Assembly (NCBI GenBank): GCA_025594325.1
Contig: JANHCV010000001.1
Location: 4,650,001-4,714,000 of the forward strand
Direction: 5' to 3'
Origin: Blastocladiella emersonii ATCC 22665
Taxonomy: Eukaryota; Blastocladiomycota; Blastocladiomycetes; Blastocladiales; Blastocladiaceae
DNA: 64,000 nt
Shown here one piece after another: positions 31,510 through 43,797 of this stretch (position 1 is the first letter of the stretch; every line of letters starts with the position of its first letter). Below the pieces are notes generated by a model that was not told the DNA's origin, searched no databases, and saw only the letters and a list, made by a program, of their open reading frames with translations. Made by a program: the position numbers and the translations under genes.

Positions 31510-32322
31510 TCAGGCGGCCTGCCCGCCGCGCGGCTGGCGATGGAATCGGCCGATGCACCCGCGGGCGGCGAGGCCAGCGGCCGTGGACCGGTCGGCGGCC
31601 GAGCGGCGCTTGGTGATGGCGCCCGACGAGGACGAGGTGGTGGTGCGCGACTTGGACCGCGACCGCGCCGAGGTGGTGGCCGAGAGCAGGGCGGGCTCCA
31701 TGACGAGCTCCCACGGCCAGCGCGACGCGAGCGTGTTGGTGGGCGAGGCGGCGGCCACGTCGGCGGCGAGCGCGACAAACTCCTCGAGCAGCAGGCGCGT
31801 GGTGGCGAGCGAGGTCGAGTCGAGGTTGGCGAAGACGGCGGGTGCGGACGGTGGCGCGGCGGTCGTAGTGGTGGTGGTGACGGCGGCGACGAGGTCGGTC
31901 TCGGTCGCGCTGAGGTACAGGTCGACCGTCGACGCAAACGTGGGCTCCTCGAAGTCGGCAGCACCGGTCGCGGTCGCGGGGTGGTGGTGGAAGGACGCGT
32001 CACCGAGCTCCGAGTCCGTATCGTCACCGTCGTCGTCTGAGTCGGTATCGTCGTCGTCGCCGCGGTGATGGACGCCGCCGAGCGAACCGGCAGCCGCCGC
32101 GGGCGAGAGCGCAGCGATCGACGACTCGGGGACGGCCACGGGCCCGCACGCGCCGTCGTGCGACTCGGGCGACTCGGACAGCACGTACTCCCACTCCCAG
32201 TCCTGATCGGCGGCGGAGGAGGGACGCGGGATCGGGACGGGTTCCGCGGCGGCGGGCGGTGCGGACACGGCGGGGAGCACGGTGCTGACCCACGGGGCGA
32301 AGCGCGAGGCGAGCCACGACAT
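31510..32322 (-). CDS. hypothetical acidic protein
   Basis: Single-exon 270-aa frame. The ATG at 32322 (MSWLASRFAPWV) is chosen because upstream in-frame codons encode a His run from a CCA-type repeat. Features: a short amphipathic start, DQDWEWEYVLSESPESH at about 42-58, an Asp-rich tract DDDDTDSDDDGDD near residue 90, a middle helical stretch TTRLLLEEFVALAADVAAAS, and a basic Ser/Arg tail. No family is recognised. The mixed middle segment and continuous frame favour a real gene. It stands alone with a long upstream region. Confidence 0.55.
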   Translation of the reverse strand: MSWLASRFAPWVSTVLPAVSAPPAAAEPVPIPRPSSAADQDWEWEYVLSESPESHDGACGPVAVPESSIAALSPAAAAGSLGGVHHRGDDDDTDSDDDGDDTDSELGDASFHHHPATATGAADFEEPTFASTVDLYLSATETDLVAAVTTTTTTAAPPSAPAVFANLDSTSLATTRLLLEEFVALAADVAAASPTNTLASRWPWELVMEPALLSATTSARSRSKSRTTTSSSSGAITKRRSAADRSTAAGLAARGCIGRFHRQPRGGQAA

Positions 32323-33584
32323 GGTTGGGGTTGCGGATTGTTGACGAAGTGAGGGAGGGGTGCGCCGCAGTCTAGTAGACGACGAGCGGCAGTCGTGGTG
32401 GTGGTGGTGGTGGTGCAAGAAAGCTACATGTGCGAGTGAGGGGAGCGTGCGAATGACACATTCGGGTCGGGTTCATGCGAGTCAGTCAGCATTTCTAGGC
32501 GTGGGGCGCGCGAACGTGTGCGGCGCGGCGGAAGGGCGGAAGGGCGGAAGGCAGCGTGGGGGACGCAGCGAGCAGCGCGACGGGGCACGGGTTGCGCCAT
32601 CGCGATGCACGCGCGGGCAAGTCCGGGGCGATGCGATCGGCGGGCAGCGGTGCGCGCAGCACCGCGCGCCGACGCGTGACGCGTTGCGCCTCGCGGGCCC
32701 TCGGTCACGCGCCGCGTTGCTCTCTCCGGCCCGCGACCCCGCCGACCACTCCCGCTTCCCCACACGGGCTGCAGGCTAAATTCGGCGTACCAGGGCAGGT
32801 GGGGTTCGGTCGGTTGTTCCCACTGTTGGTGTGTGACCGGGAGCTGCGGAACGGCGTCTCCCAGTCGAGTCGATGCGAAAAGTGTCTCACGCTCCAGGCG
32901 CAGTAGTGGTAGTCGTTGGCGACGGCGGCGGCGATGCGGCAGTGATGGTGATGATCGATGGAGTCGCGGTCGCCGGCGGGGACATGTCAAGAGCGGAGGG
33001 GAGGAGAGGTCGAGGAGGAAGTCGAGAGGGATGCGTGTGCGCGGACAAGGGCGCAACGACGAAACGGAGGGATGGGAGCGGGGCGATGGCCGTGCGTGGG
33101 AGGATGCTGAGCAGCGAGCGAGGGAAGGCGGGGGCTGCGCACACCTAAGTACGGCAGCGGCTCAGCCAGGGGTCCGCCGTCGCCCCGCATGGCTCCGTCC
33201 TGCCGGCCAGCGGCGAGACTCCCTTGTTGTCATGTGTGTCATCTGGGCGGCAGCCGACTCATCGCACGCGACCCGCGCTGCGCCACGCCGCGCCGCGAAT
33301 TCGGTCGCGTGAGCGCTTCTCTCCCGTCGCGCTGGCCCGCCTGACCTCCCGCGTGTCTCACGGCAAAGCCACCCGGGACGCCCCCACTCTGCCTCACCGT
33401 CTGTGAAACGGCCGCAGCAGCTATCGCGTGGGAGGAACAGTGTCTCACACGCTCGCTCCCGCGTGAATCCGGCGGCGTTATCGTGGTCGGCGATGGCGCG
33501 ACGTATGGCGTCAGTGCGAGACGGGAGTGGGTCCATTGCAGCAGTATATTACGATCGACGGCCGTGACCGAGCCCCGCCCGCGC
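32323..33584. other. long intergenic region
   Basis: 1.26 kb between two minus-strand genes. It carries TGTCTCAC-type motifs near 32883, 33356 and 33441, paired ACGCGT boxes at 32672-32684, and purine-biased tracts at 32995-33125. Open frames on both strands are Arg/Ser/Pro-rich and mutually overlapping; none is called. Confidence 0.5.
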
Positions 33585-34442
33585 TCAATCCTCGTCCCAC
33601 TCGGACGCGGCCGCGCGCGGCGCCTTGCTGCGCGAGTACATGGCGTCGACCGCGTCGGCGAGGTCCACGTCGCCGCTCGCTGCTCCTGGCTCGGCGGCCG
33701 AGGCTGAGGCCGAGGCGATGGTGCCGTTGCTGCCGCCTGACTGCTGGTTGAGGACGCGCTCGCCTAAACGCACGCGATAACGGAGGTCAGTCGACTTGGC
33801 ATGCGAGGGTGCCGCGGAGGAAGAGGCAGCGTACGCAGCAGCTCGTACATGACCGCCTGCGTCTGCTGCTCGAGCCGCGCCGCGCGCCGCGCGAGCTCGC
33901 GCTTGAGGTCGGCGTTGGCCTTCTTGGGCGCCAGCTCGGAGATATCCTGTCCAGGCGCACACACGTCGTTAGTTTCCCGCGGCCTTAAAATCACCTTCCA
34001 AAGTCCGTACCGCCATATCCGACTGCGACCGCTCAGCGCGCTCGCGCTGCTCCTGCGCAGACTGCGCGAGGATCGCCGTCGCGAGGTCCTCGACCGTGGG
34101 CACCTCAGTCAGCGCGAGGTACGCCGCGACGGCTTCGCGCTCGGCCTTTGCAATCGGGCCCTCTTCCCGTTCGCCATCCGCTTCGGCGTCGCCGTTGCGG
34201 CTCTTGCGGGTCTTTCGGCGGGGGCGCGGCGCATCCACCTCCATGGCGTCGTCCGCCTCATCATTATCATCGTTGAGTTCCCGGTCCTCATCATCCTCGC
34301 TCTCGTCATCGCTGGCGAGGTGGATCGGGTCGCCGAGAATCTCCGTCTTGAGATCCGCGAGCTTCTTGCGCCGCGCCGCCGCCGCCTGGAGCAGCAGCGA
34401 CGATGTCGCGGGCCGCGTTGCATCGACTGTCATTGGTGGCAT
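33585..34442 (-). CDS. hypothetical nuclear coiled-coil protein
   Basis: A 240-aa product from three exons; introns 33947-34010 (64 nt) and 33764-33834 (71 nt). An N-terminal helix (LLLQAAAARRKKLADLKTEI) is followed by an acidic region (SDDESEDDEDRELNDDNDEA), a basic PRPRRKTRKSR patch that could act as a nuclear signal, then a predicted helical section (EREAVAAYLALTEVPTVEDL) and a coiled coil NADLKRELARRAARLEQQTQ. The C-terminus is Ser/Ala-rich and ends EWDED. The architecture resembles small subunits of kinetochore or chromatin complexes, but no family is recognised. A later donor in exon 1 would shift the frame, so GTACGG at 34010 was chosen. Confidence 0.65.
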
Positions 34443-34574
34443 AGCTTCGTGGGTGGGTGTGCTTCGTGCTTCGCGAACGTGAGAGAGAGATCTTCGCCGA
34501 CCTGAACTGTCTCACCGCCTCCGCACCACGCTCACCTGATATCGCGACGCGCTCTTTATTCCCCTCCTCCGCCT

Positions 34575-37500
34575 TCACGCGTCGACGCCAAGCTGGTCCG
34601 CGTCGCCGCTGAGCCACACCTTGAGCGCGCGCTCGTACCCGGACGGCAGGTGGTCCGCGAACATGTTGCGGCGGACCAGCAGCTCGGCGAGCAGGTCGCG
34701 CGGCGTCGCCTCGATCACGGGAAGCACCACCGACCCGGTCCCGCGCGTCATGGGCCGGACCGCGGGCGGTTTCTTCTTCTTCACGGGCTTGGACTCGCCG
34801 CTGCTACTGCTCGACGCGCTGTCGGCCGACCCGCGCCGCGCTGGTGCCGTTGCAGACGACGACCCGAACCACCCGGAGAACGGCGCAAACGACGGGATCG
34901 ACGACGGCCGGCGCACCTGCTTTGGCGCCGCCGCCGCCGACTCTGGCGTCTCCTGCGCGGCCGCGACGCGGAGCTGGTCCACGCTCGCCGAATGCGTCAA
35001 CCCCATGGGCCTCCCCGCCGCGGCCGCTGCCGCCTCAGCGGCCGCAGGCTCCGTCTCGCCGAGCGCAATCTCCTCGACGAGCCGCTCGAGCGACCCGGCG
35101 GGCTCGTCGACGAGCCGCAGGTCGTCGACCAGGACGTCGGCGGGCGGGAGCGGGGAGAAGATCCCGACGCCGGCAGCGGCTGCGGCGGCTGCGGTCACGC
35201 TCGGCCACGCTGCGACGGGTGCGGGCGTGCCAGAGAGTGGGGCGACGCGCGACCGGCCCATGGCGGACGCCGAGTACGCGCCGGCGGCGGGGGTCGAGGT
35301 GATGGATGTCGATGAGCTTGCGGGGGAGCTCGTGAGCGGGATGGTGGCGGCGGTGGTGGGCGAGTCGGAGGGCGATGCGGATGATGCCGAGGTGGGTGGC
35401 GAGGTGGCTAGGGTGGCGGCCGCGACGTAGTGGATGTGGTAGATGGTGCCCGGGATATACAGCTGCGCGAGCGTCCTGTCAGTCGTCGTTCCCCACTGCG
35501 AACAGCGGGATTGTCATACCTTGGGGTTGACGTTGGTTTCGGTGAGGCGACGACGCGTCTACGCGGCCACCGAGGGTCAGCTCAAGTACCGTTCCACCAG
35601 CCGCAGCAGCACGCACCTCGGTGATCACATCAAACTTGTCCGCGAGCCGCGCCGCGACCTCGTCGTCCTTGGCCTTGGAGATGAGCCGCAGGATCTCGGC
35701 CGTGTGGTCCTCGACGAGCCCGACGGCCGTGAGGAGACACGTGCGGAGATCGACCACGGCGCCGTACGAGAGCCGACACACGAGGTCGTGCTCGTTGACG
35801 ACGGCCGTGATCAGCCCAGAGTACTCATCCGCCAGATTCGCCGAGCACACGGGCGGCGGCGCGAACGCATAGCAGTGGAGGTCGAGTCGGGGCACGAGTT
35901 CCTGCAGCGCGGGCATCAGGGTGTCGTTCAGCAGCATCGTGAGCAGGCACGCGGTCCCGGCACCGAGACTGTGGCCGACGACGACGAGGTGTTCGGGCCC
36001 GCGGTCGCGCACCCACGCGACGAGCTGCGGGGAGAGGACCGCGCTGAGCCACTCGGCGGCCACCTTCATCCCGCGGTGCACCATGCCGTCGCCGAACCGC
36101 ACGTACTCGCAGATCAGGTCCGTCACGGCGTCGACCGAGCTCAGCGTGCCGCGTATCGCGATCACCAGCGAGTTCTCGCGCCGGTCGTGCACCACGAAGT
36201 GCGACGGCTGGAATACCTCGCCGGTCCCGATCTCGGTCGACAGCCAGTCGCCCGGGTCGACGTGCGACAGGATCGCCGCCATGCTGAGCCGGTCGCTTGG
36301 GACCATGGACTTGCCAAAGTACACGAGGCCCATCCAGCCGTACGCGGCCATGGCGTCTACACGGGCATGAACGCGTCGTAAGGTGGCAGGCCCGCGGAGA
36401 TTCAGCGCAGTTGAGACGTACACTGCTTGTAGTGGAGCAGCGCCGCGAACAGGGACCGGTTGACAACGACCTGGTTAGACCGCGAGCTACATCACCACCG
36501 AGGTCAGTCACATCCCCGCCCCCACACTCACAAAAGCAAACAAACGTACATCGGATGCGCCTCGTAGTACCGCATCAGCAACAACACGCCGCAGATCCAC
36601 TCGGTGACCGAGACCGTGTCCATGCCCTGGCGGAACACGCCGAGGAGGCGGAACAGCTGGCGCAGCGTCTCGCGCGTGGCCTGCGACAGCGACAGCGCGC
36701 GCAGCGTGCCCTCGAGCAGCGCCTGGCTCACGCCGCTCACCTCCTTGGGGCTCAGCAGCCGCTGCACGGTGCGGTCCGGCTGCACGTGGTGCAGCGACTG
36801 GTGCTGGTACCAGATCTCGACCGACAGCGTGCCGAGGACTTTCGGGTCGCACAGGTACTCGGTGCACGGCGGCGGGTTGGTGGGAGGTTCGGCGGCAGTG
36901 GAGCGGTGGAGGAGCGACGACAGGTGGACGTGCGGCCGCCGCGACGGCGCGTGGTTTGGGTCGAAGATGGGCAGCACGCGCTTGACGGGTGCCGGCGCGA
37001 CGCCGAGCGGCAGGTCCGTCGCGGGCGCGAGGTCGGCGATGCGCAGCTCGGTCCGGCCCTTGAGCGTGTCCGATACGAACATGTGCGCGTTGAGGACGTC
37101 AATCTACTCCCCTCCCGCCAACACGAGTCAGCTCACACCGCGTCCCTCCACGCACAAGCGCCGCGCACCTGGATCGTCGAGAACAGCTGGGTATGATAAT
37201 CGACGCGCAGATCGAACCGGTCGCCCCACGCCCACCCAGCGACGCGCACCTCGCCCTTCCCCTCCACCCCACCCACCACGCGCTCGTCGTCGGGATCGTC
37301 GCGCACGAGCGTCGAGTACCGCTGCCCGCCGATCGCGACGCGCAGCAGCGGCGACCGGCACCGCACGCGGTCCGTGAACAGCTCGAGCCGCGCGAGCCGG
37401 ATGCGCAGCGTGCCGAGCGGCGGGAACGCGTCGGGCGCGCACACCGGAATGGGCGCCGAGGTCGGCTCCGTGCACACGGCCGACAGGATGGTGCCGCCCG

Positions 37501-37633
37501 CCGTCGAGGGACGTGGGCGCGGCGCGCGGCCGGGTGGAGAAAAGTGCGGCAGGACGCGCGCAGCGTCGGGGACGAGGATGTCCCGCGGCGGCTCTCGCGG
37601 CGGCGGCGCAGGCACGACGTTGGTCGATGACAT
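34575..37633 (-). CDS. C2-domain lipase class 3 (DAG lipase-like)
   Basis: A 916-aa protein from six exons; introns 37104-37168, 36487-36549, 36357-36421, 35559-35616 and 35463-35519. The N-terminal ~185 residues look like a C2 domain (LRIRLARLELFTDRV ... IDVLNAHMFVSDTLKGRTEL). A central alpha/beta-hydrolase follows, with GHSLGAG carrying the nucleophile Ser at residue 491 and FVVHDRRENSLVIAIRGTLS upstream, typical of lipase_3. The last ~290 residues are Ala/Ser-rich with a Lys cluster (KPVKKKKPPAVRP). Similar fungal and animal proteins cleave diacylglycerol or other glycerolipids at membranes; the substrate here is inferred. Short exon 5 (39 nt) was placed by frame and by the natural join VNPK-LYIPGTIYH. 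Confidence 0.88.
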
Positions 37634-37833
37634 GATGGTGTATAGTGTTACAAGTCGGCGTGGTACATGGTTTTCGTTGAGTCTAACGTGCGCAGTCCAG
37701 CGGGAGAGAGAGGGAGCCGAGGTTGATGGCCGCGACTACATAGCGAGGGGCGTGGCGAAAACCTGCTCGTCGCTCGTCGCTCGTCCCCGCTCCCCCAGTG
37801 CGAAGGATCACATCACCACCACGAATCAACGCC

Positions 37834-39058
37834 ATGGGAAAGGACGCCGGCAAGAAGAAACAGCTGCGCGAGCAGCTCCGCGAGCGCCTGCAGCAGTCGG
37901 CCAAGGCCCCCGCGCCGGCGCCAAAGAAGAAGGGCGGCAAGGCCGCCGAGCCCAAGGCGGCTGCTCCCGCTGCCGCCGCTGAGAAGCCCGCGGCCCTGAC
38001 CAAGACGCAGGGCAAGAAGGCCGGCAAGAAGGCCGCCGCGCCCGCTGCCGCCGCACCCGCGAAGACGGCCGCTGCCGTCAAGGGGGCCGTGACGGCCGAG
38101 TCGGCGAAGAAGAAGAACAACAAGAAGAAGAACAAGAAGGTGGTCGTCAAGGCGCCCGTCAAGGGCGGCCACGAGGACGACGCGCCCGCCGCCGAGAACA
38201 TGGACCTCGACGTCGACGTCTCGGACGTGTCGGACGTGGCCCCGTCGGACCTCGACGTGAGCGGCAGCGACGACGACGACACGCCCATCGAGACGCCCGC
38301 GGCGGCGCCCAAGCTCAGCAAGATGCAGGAGGGCATGATGCGCCAGCTCGAGTCGGCCCACTTCCGCTTCCTCAACGAGCAGCTCTACACGACCGACGGC
38401 GCCACCGCGCTCCGCATGATGAAGGAGGAGCCGCACCTGTTCGATCTGGTACGCTCTCTGTTCCGTCGATGATCCCGGTCCACGGGCACTGACCGTCCGA
38501 CCCCTCCCTGTCTAGTACCACCGCGGCTTCCGCCACCAGGCCGAGTCGTGGCCCGAGAACCCCGTGCAGCGGATCCTGGCCGAGATCAAGGCGCACGTGC
38601 CGACGACGGCGACTGTGGTCGACATGGGTTGCGGTGACGCGCTGCTGGCGCAGGAGCTGAAGCCGCTCGGGTACACGGTGCGGTCGTTCGACCTGGTGGC
38701 CAAGCCGCCGCACGTCGAGGCCGCTGACATGGCCAGCGTGCCCGTCAAGGAGGGCCTGGCCGACGTCGTCGTCTTCTCGCTCAGCCTCATGAACACGGAC
38801 TGGGGCAAGGGCGCCGCCGAGGGATGCCGCGTCCTGCGCAAGGGCGGCATTATGAAGATCGCCGAGGTCGTGTCGCGCATCCCGAACCTCGACGACTTTA
38901 TCCGCTGCCTCGAGAAGCTCGGGCTCAACGTCGTCAGCAAGGATACCAAGAACCCCATGTTCGTCATGCTCACGCTCCGCAAGAAGGCCGCCGCCGTCGA
39001 CAAGCGTATCGCGGCCGAGTTTGAGCCTCTCAAGCCGTGCATCTACAAGAAGCGCTAA
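37834..39058 (+). CDS. RRP8: RRP8-like 25S rRNA adenine N1-methyltransferase
   Basis: A 385-aa nucleolar protein; intron 38449-38515 (67 nt). The N-terminal half is Lys/Ala-rich low complexity with several KKK clusters (KKKNNKKKNKK) serving as likely nucleolar signals, plus an Asp tract. The conserved domain begins YHRGFRHQAESWPENPVQRI, the Rrp8 signature, with SAM motif I VVDMGCGDALLA at about 239, then SLSLMNTDW and a C-terminal YKKR. Rrp8 methylates m1A645 of 25S rRNA in yeast. The ATG at 37834 is chosen because it starts the basic domain MGKDAGKKKQ; an upstream in-frame ATG at 37798 would add 12 residues. Confidence 0.93.
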
Positions 39059-39250
39059 GCGCGTTTCCTTGACCGTAACATCTCGTAGATACACTCGTAT
39101 CCTAGTTATCCATGGTGGTTGATGTTTCACGGTTTTTGTATTCATTTCCCCTCGCACAGGGGAAGGCGGGATCATCACTCGAGGGAGAGGTAGGAGGAAG
39201 GAGGTGGGTAACAATCGACCAGGCGGTCACGGCCACGGTGGTCACGACCA

Positions 39251-40175
39251 TCAGTGGAAGGCCGTGTTCTGCAGCGAGTCGGCGTGGACGGGCATCTCGT
39301 TGCGCTTGAACGAGTTGAGCTCCTCGCGGATCTCCATCTTCATCTTGGGCGTGAGCTTGCGGAACGTCGAGTTTGTGTCGGGGCGGCGGTTGTACTCGGT
39401 CTTGCGGAACGTCGGCAGCACCTCGACCGACTCGTCGAACTTGAGCAGGCGCTCCGGCAGCTGGTCGGGCGTCGGGCGCGCCTGCAGGCGCGACTCGAGC
39501 GCGTCGCTCAGCTGCGCGCGCTTGAGCTGCTCGGCCGCCTGCGCCAGCGACGAGTCGATGTTCGGGTTGTCGGCGGCTACACGCAGACGCGAGAGTCAGC
39601 TCGTGGTCGCGGAGCGTCGCGCCGTGTCGCGTCAGCGTACCCTTGAGAATGTTCTTGTCCATGAGCTCCTGGCGCTCGGGCCGCTTCTTGAGGCACCCCT
39701 TGAGCGCCTTGGACCGCTCCGAGATGGACCCGGGCTGGTCGACCACGACGGCCGCGCCGCCCGCGGGCGCTGCGCCGCCGGCGCTCCCTGCACGCTGCAG
39801 CTGGAGGGCAATCGAGTCGGACGAGTCGACTACAGGACCACACAGAAGTCAGTGACCGAAGCCTCACACCACGACGCGACGCGTACCGCGAATGATGTTG
39901 CGGAGCTTGAGGTCGGCCTTGCTCGGGCGGCGCGCGATCCGGGCCGCGAGCCGCTCCTTGTCCTTTTCGCTGGTCAGGAGCGCGTTGGCCGCGTCCGTGG
40001 CCGCGGCCGCGGCATCCGTCGCCGCGCCGGGAGCCTTGGCCGGCTCAGCGGGAGCGGGGGTCTGCGCCGGGACGGGGGCCGCCACGACGGCGGCGGCAGG
40101 AGCAGCGGGCGCGGGGACGGCGGCAGTCGGGGCGCTCATGGTGGAGGTGGTGGTTGGCTTGAGTTCAGTAGCCAT
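39251..40175 (-). CDS. RPEL-repeat actin-binding protein
   Basis: A 267-aa protein; introns 39830-39886 (57 nt) and 39577-39640 (64 nt). Three RPEL-type motifs are visible: RIARRPSKADLKLRNII, LKKRPERQELMDKNILK and LQARPTPDQLPERLLKF, each with the Arg-Pro and the following Leu that contact G-actin in MRTF and Phactr proteins. The first 60 residues are Pro/Ala-rich. The C-terminus has a basic helical segment (KLTPKMKMEIREELNSFKRN). Fungal RPEL proteins are little studied; binding monomeric actin is inferred from the motif. The start could be 40175 (MATELK) or 40139 (MSAPTA). Confidence 0.82.
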
Positions 40176-40812
40176 GCAGTGTAGTATGGGTAGCCGTTGT
40201 TGGAGAGAGTGAGTGAGGAGAGAAGAGTCGATATTGTCGCAGCAAGTCAGGTCGGGGAGGCGGGGGAGAGCGAGGCGGTGGTCTCGAGATGTGAAGGAAG
40301 GGAGGCAAACCGGCTGACAGAGTCGATGGCGGTCGAAGGTGGGCGACAGTCCGTCGTGGATCAAGCAGCACGCAGCGGCGAGGGCTGGGCGAGGGCCACG
40401 GCGGTGTGATCAGGCCGAAAATCGGCCTTTGTTTTCGTGCCACGACTTGGCGCAACTGACTGACCTGCTGTCGGCCTTCGTCGTCCGGGGAACACGGCGG
40501 CGGGCACGAGCGAAACAAGCCGCGCGCGACGCGAGACGAGACGCGTCGGTGTCTCGCACACGCGTCTCGCGTTTCACACGTGACGGCGGCGCGTGGTGCT
40601 GAGATCACATGACCGGTTGTCAGGCGACTTCTGGATGATTTACTAACTCTTTTGAGGGGGTTGGACATTTGACGGGGAGGGACAGGGCTCGCTGGGAATG
40701 GGACTACATTGATTGGAGGGGGGAGGGAGGGTTGATTGGGAAGGGGAGGGGCGAAATAAAAAGCAGGGCGGGGGAGGGTGGGGTAGGGTAGGGAGTCGAC
40801 ACAGGACGACGC
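40176..40812. other. intergenic between RPEL and Ran genes
   Basis: 640 bp holding the RPEL promoter and Ran 3' flank. It has ACGCGT boxes interleaved with GTCTCGC motifs at 40530-40570 and a G-rich tract at 40710-40795 just after the Ran stop. No gene was seen. Confidence 0.5.
40541..40565. promoter_or_regulatory. paired ACGCGT boxes with GTCTCGC motifs
   Basis: ACGCGT at 40541-40546 and 40560-40565 flank GTGTCTCGCACA, about 370 bp upstream of the RPEL start. The same motif pair recurs in other promoters of the window. Confidence 0.35.
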
Positions 40813-42009
<1,197 letters not shown>

Positions 42010-42800
42010 GGTTGGTTACGTAGTTCGGGGCGGTCAGGGGCGAGCGCAGCAACAACGGGACAGGGAGCGGCGGCGCGGATGGCGGCCGATCGCTCAACTC
42101 GGCCAGCCCGAGCGCGGCGGGGAGCGACCGTGGAAACGCAAGTTTTGCGCATCACGTGGCCTCACCTGCCCCGCATCCGCGCTGAAAATCGCCTCCGCTT
42201 TTCGAGCATCGCCAGCCTCACGACTCTCTACCACGTCGATCCCGCTCCCTCAACTCCATGCAACGACCGCTCGTCCACGGGTGCGGCCCGTCCGCGTGCA
42301 CTCGGACGGGTTCCGCTCGAGGAGGCCGCGGCATCGCCGATCCCGCCGTCCCGGTCTCGTCTCCAACCCCGGAAGTTGCGATGTGCCGCCTTCATCAACT
42401 CCGACAGTTGCGTGATGTGAGGAGAGGGGAGCGACTGCTCGGGCAAACAGCGACGCGACCGTGTGGCGCAGCGCCCGGCATTGGACCCGTCATGAACGGA
42501 TATTAAAGGCTTTCTTTAGCCCTTGTCGCGGCTTGCCGGGCCTTCTGGACTGAAGCCGGCCCGCCTCACTCTGCTCTCATCTCTCCATTCATTTCACCCA
42601 CATTGCTGCGCTGCTGGACACGCACATCTCGTCGGACGAGATTCCTCTCTCCCCCCATTCCATCACCATCCAACCCATTCCCGTCACCACCTGCTCGCTC
42701 GCCGGCCGCCATCGCCTGCACTCGACCACCATCATCTACATCAACACCAACCGCCTCGTGTGAGGTCATAGACTGATTCCCGACCGCGCTCCACGACACC
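42010..42800. other. divergent promoter of Ran and membrane-protein genes
   Basis: 790 bp between two start codons. It contains CATCACGTGG near 42150, an AT-rich GATATTAAAG near 42500, and a C/T-rich stretch with CATC repeats upstream of 42800 typical of highly expressed fungal genes. No gene was seen. Confidence 0.5.
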
Positions 42801-43583
42801 ATGGTCTCGTCATCCATGACCTCCAACTTCCCGCTCGCCGTGTGCTCGCTCGTACTGGCGCTGGCCGTGCTGCTCGGCACGCTTTCGCACACGCCGGGCG
42901 CCCAGGTCGCCGCTGCCCCGCTGCTGGGCATTGACCTGCCCATCATCGGTGGTGGTAACGACGGCGGCGGCCTCATCGGCGGCATCCTGCCCATCGGGCA
43001 GAAGCCCGCTCCAGCTCCGGCCCCGGCCCCCGCCCCCGCGCCAGCTCCCGCCCCCGCACCGGCACCAGCCCCCGCGCCAAAGCCGCCGACCACGACCAAC
43101 CCGCCGCCCGCGCCCAAGCCGACCAACGCGCCGGCGCCCTTGCCGACCGAGACCAAGAAGGACGAGCCGGCCAAGACCGAGACCAAGGCGGACCCGACTC
43201 CCACGAGCACGACGACGTCGGCGCACCCGTCGGATCCGACGCCGCCCATCATCCCGGTCCCCGCCGAGACGACGACGCGGCAGCAGGCGCAGCAGTCGGT
43301 GCCGACGGTGCTGGTCGGCAACGCGGCGAGCGCGGAGCGCGCCAGCAACAAGGACCTGACGACGGCGTCGCAGGCGCCCGGCATGTCGACCGAGTCGATT
43401 GCCCTGGTGGCGTCGCTGGCCGGCGCCGGGTTCCTCGGGCTGGTCGCGGGCGTCTGGGTGTTCCGCAAGCGCATGGTGCGGCCGTCCGAGGGGTTCAAGC
43501 AGAAGTTCGACCCCAATGCGACCGGGTTCCGCGAGCGTACCCGCGAGTCCGACAAGGACTTTGCGCGCGACCTGCGCCACTGA
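42801..43583 (+). CDS. single-pass Pro/Ala-rich surface protein
   Basis: Single-exon 260-aa protein. A hydrophobic segment at residues 10-30 (FPLAVCSLVLALAVLLGTLS) acts as signal peptide or anchor. A Gly-rich stretch follows, then an uninterrupted run of Pro-Ala pairs at about 69-92, a Thr/Pro/Ser-rich likely O-glycosylated stalk to ~190, a transmembrane helix at 199-221 (GAGFLGLVAGVWVF) with a stop-transfer FRKR, and a 35-residue basic/acidic cytosolic tail. The layout resembles yeast cell-wall sensors of the Mid2/Wsc type but has no Cys domain. A role in wall sensing is inference. The CA-rich coding repeat may vary in length. Confidence 0.72.
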   Translation: MVSSSMTSNFPLAVCSLVLALAVLLGTLSHTPGAQVAAAPLLGIDLPIIGGGNDGGGLIGGILPIGQKPAPAPAPAPAPAPAPAPAPAPAPAPKPPTTTNPPPAPKPTNAPAPLPTETKKDEPAKTETKADPTPTSTTTSAHPSDPTPPIIPVPAETTTRQQAQQSVPTVLVGNAASAERASNKDLTTASQAPGMSTESIALVASLAGAGFLGLVAGVWVFRKRMVRPSEGFKQKFDPNATGFRERTRESDKDFARDLRH

Positions 43584-43797
43584 GCGCTGAGCTCAGCGCG
43601 CCCCTCTTCCATTATCCGTTGTGAATACACTCAACACGTCTGCATCCCCCTTCGTTTCGCGTTCAGCGCTCGGTGATGTCGCGCGGTGATCGCGGTCACG
43701 CTGTCTCGCGCCATCGCCACCACGCGATCCGACCGCCTCCTCGCCGGATCGCCGCGGGGCTCTCCCTCTCCTCCATGCATCAACCGCGATTCATGCA

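Noticed and set aside
32424-33312. Overlapping frames on both strands suggesting a gene in the long intergenic region
   Set aside because: Both products are low-complexity Arg/Ser/Pro or Gly-rich; no intron signals join them into anything protein-like.
37104-37633. Treating the C2-like exon as a separate gene from the lipase
   Set aside because: Splicing over five introns keeps one frame with natural joins (TIQ-IDVLNAHMF, HP-ISRSNQ, YKQ-YAMAAYG), and no stop codon or promoter gap separates the parts.
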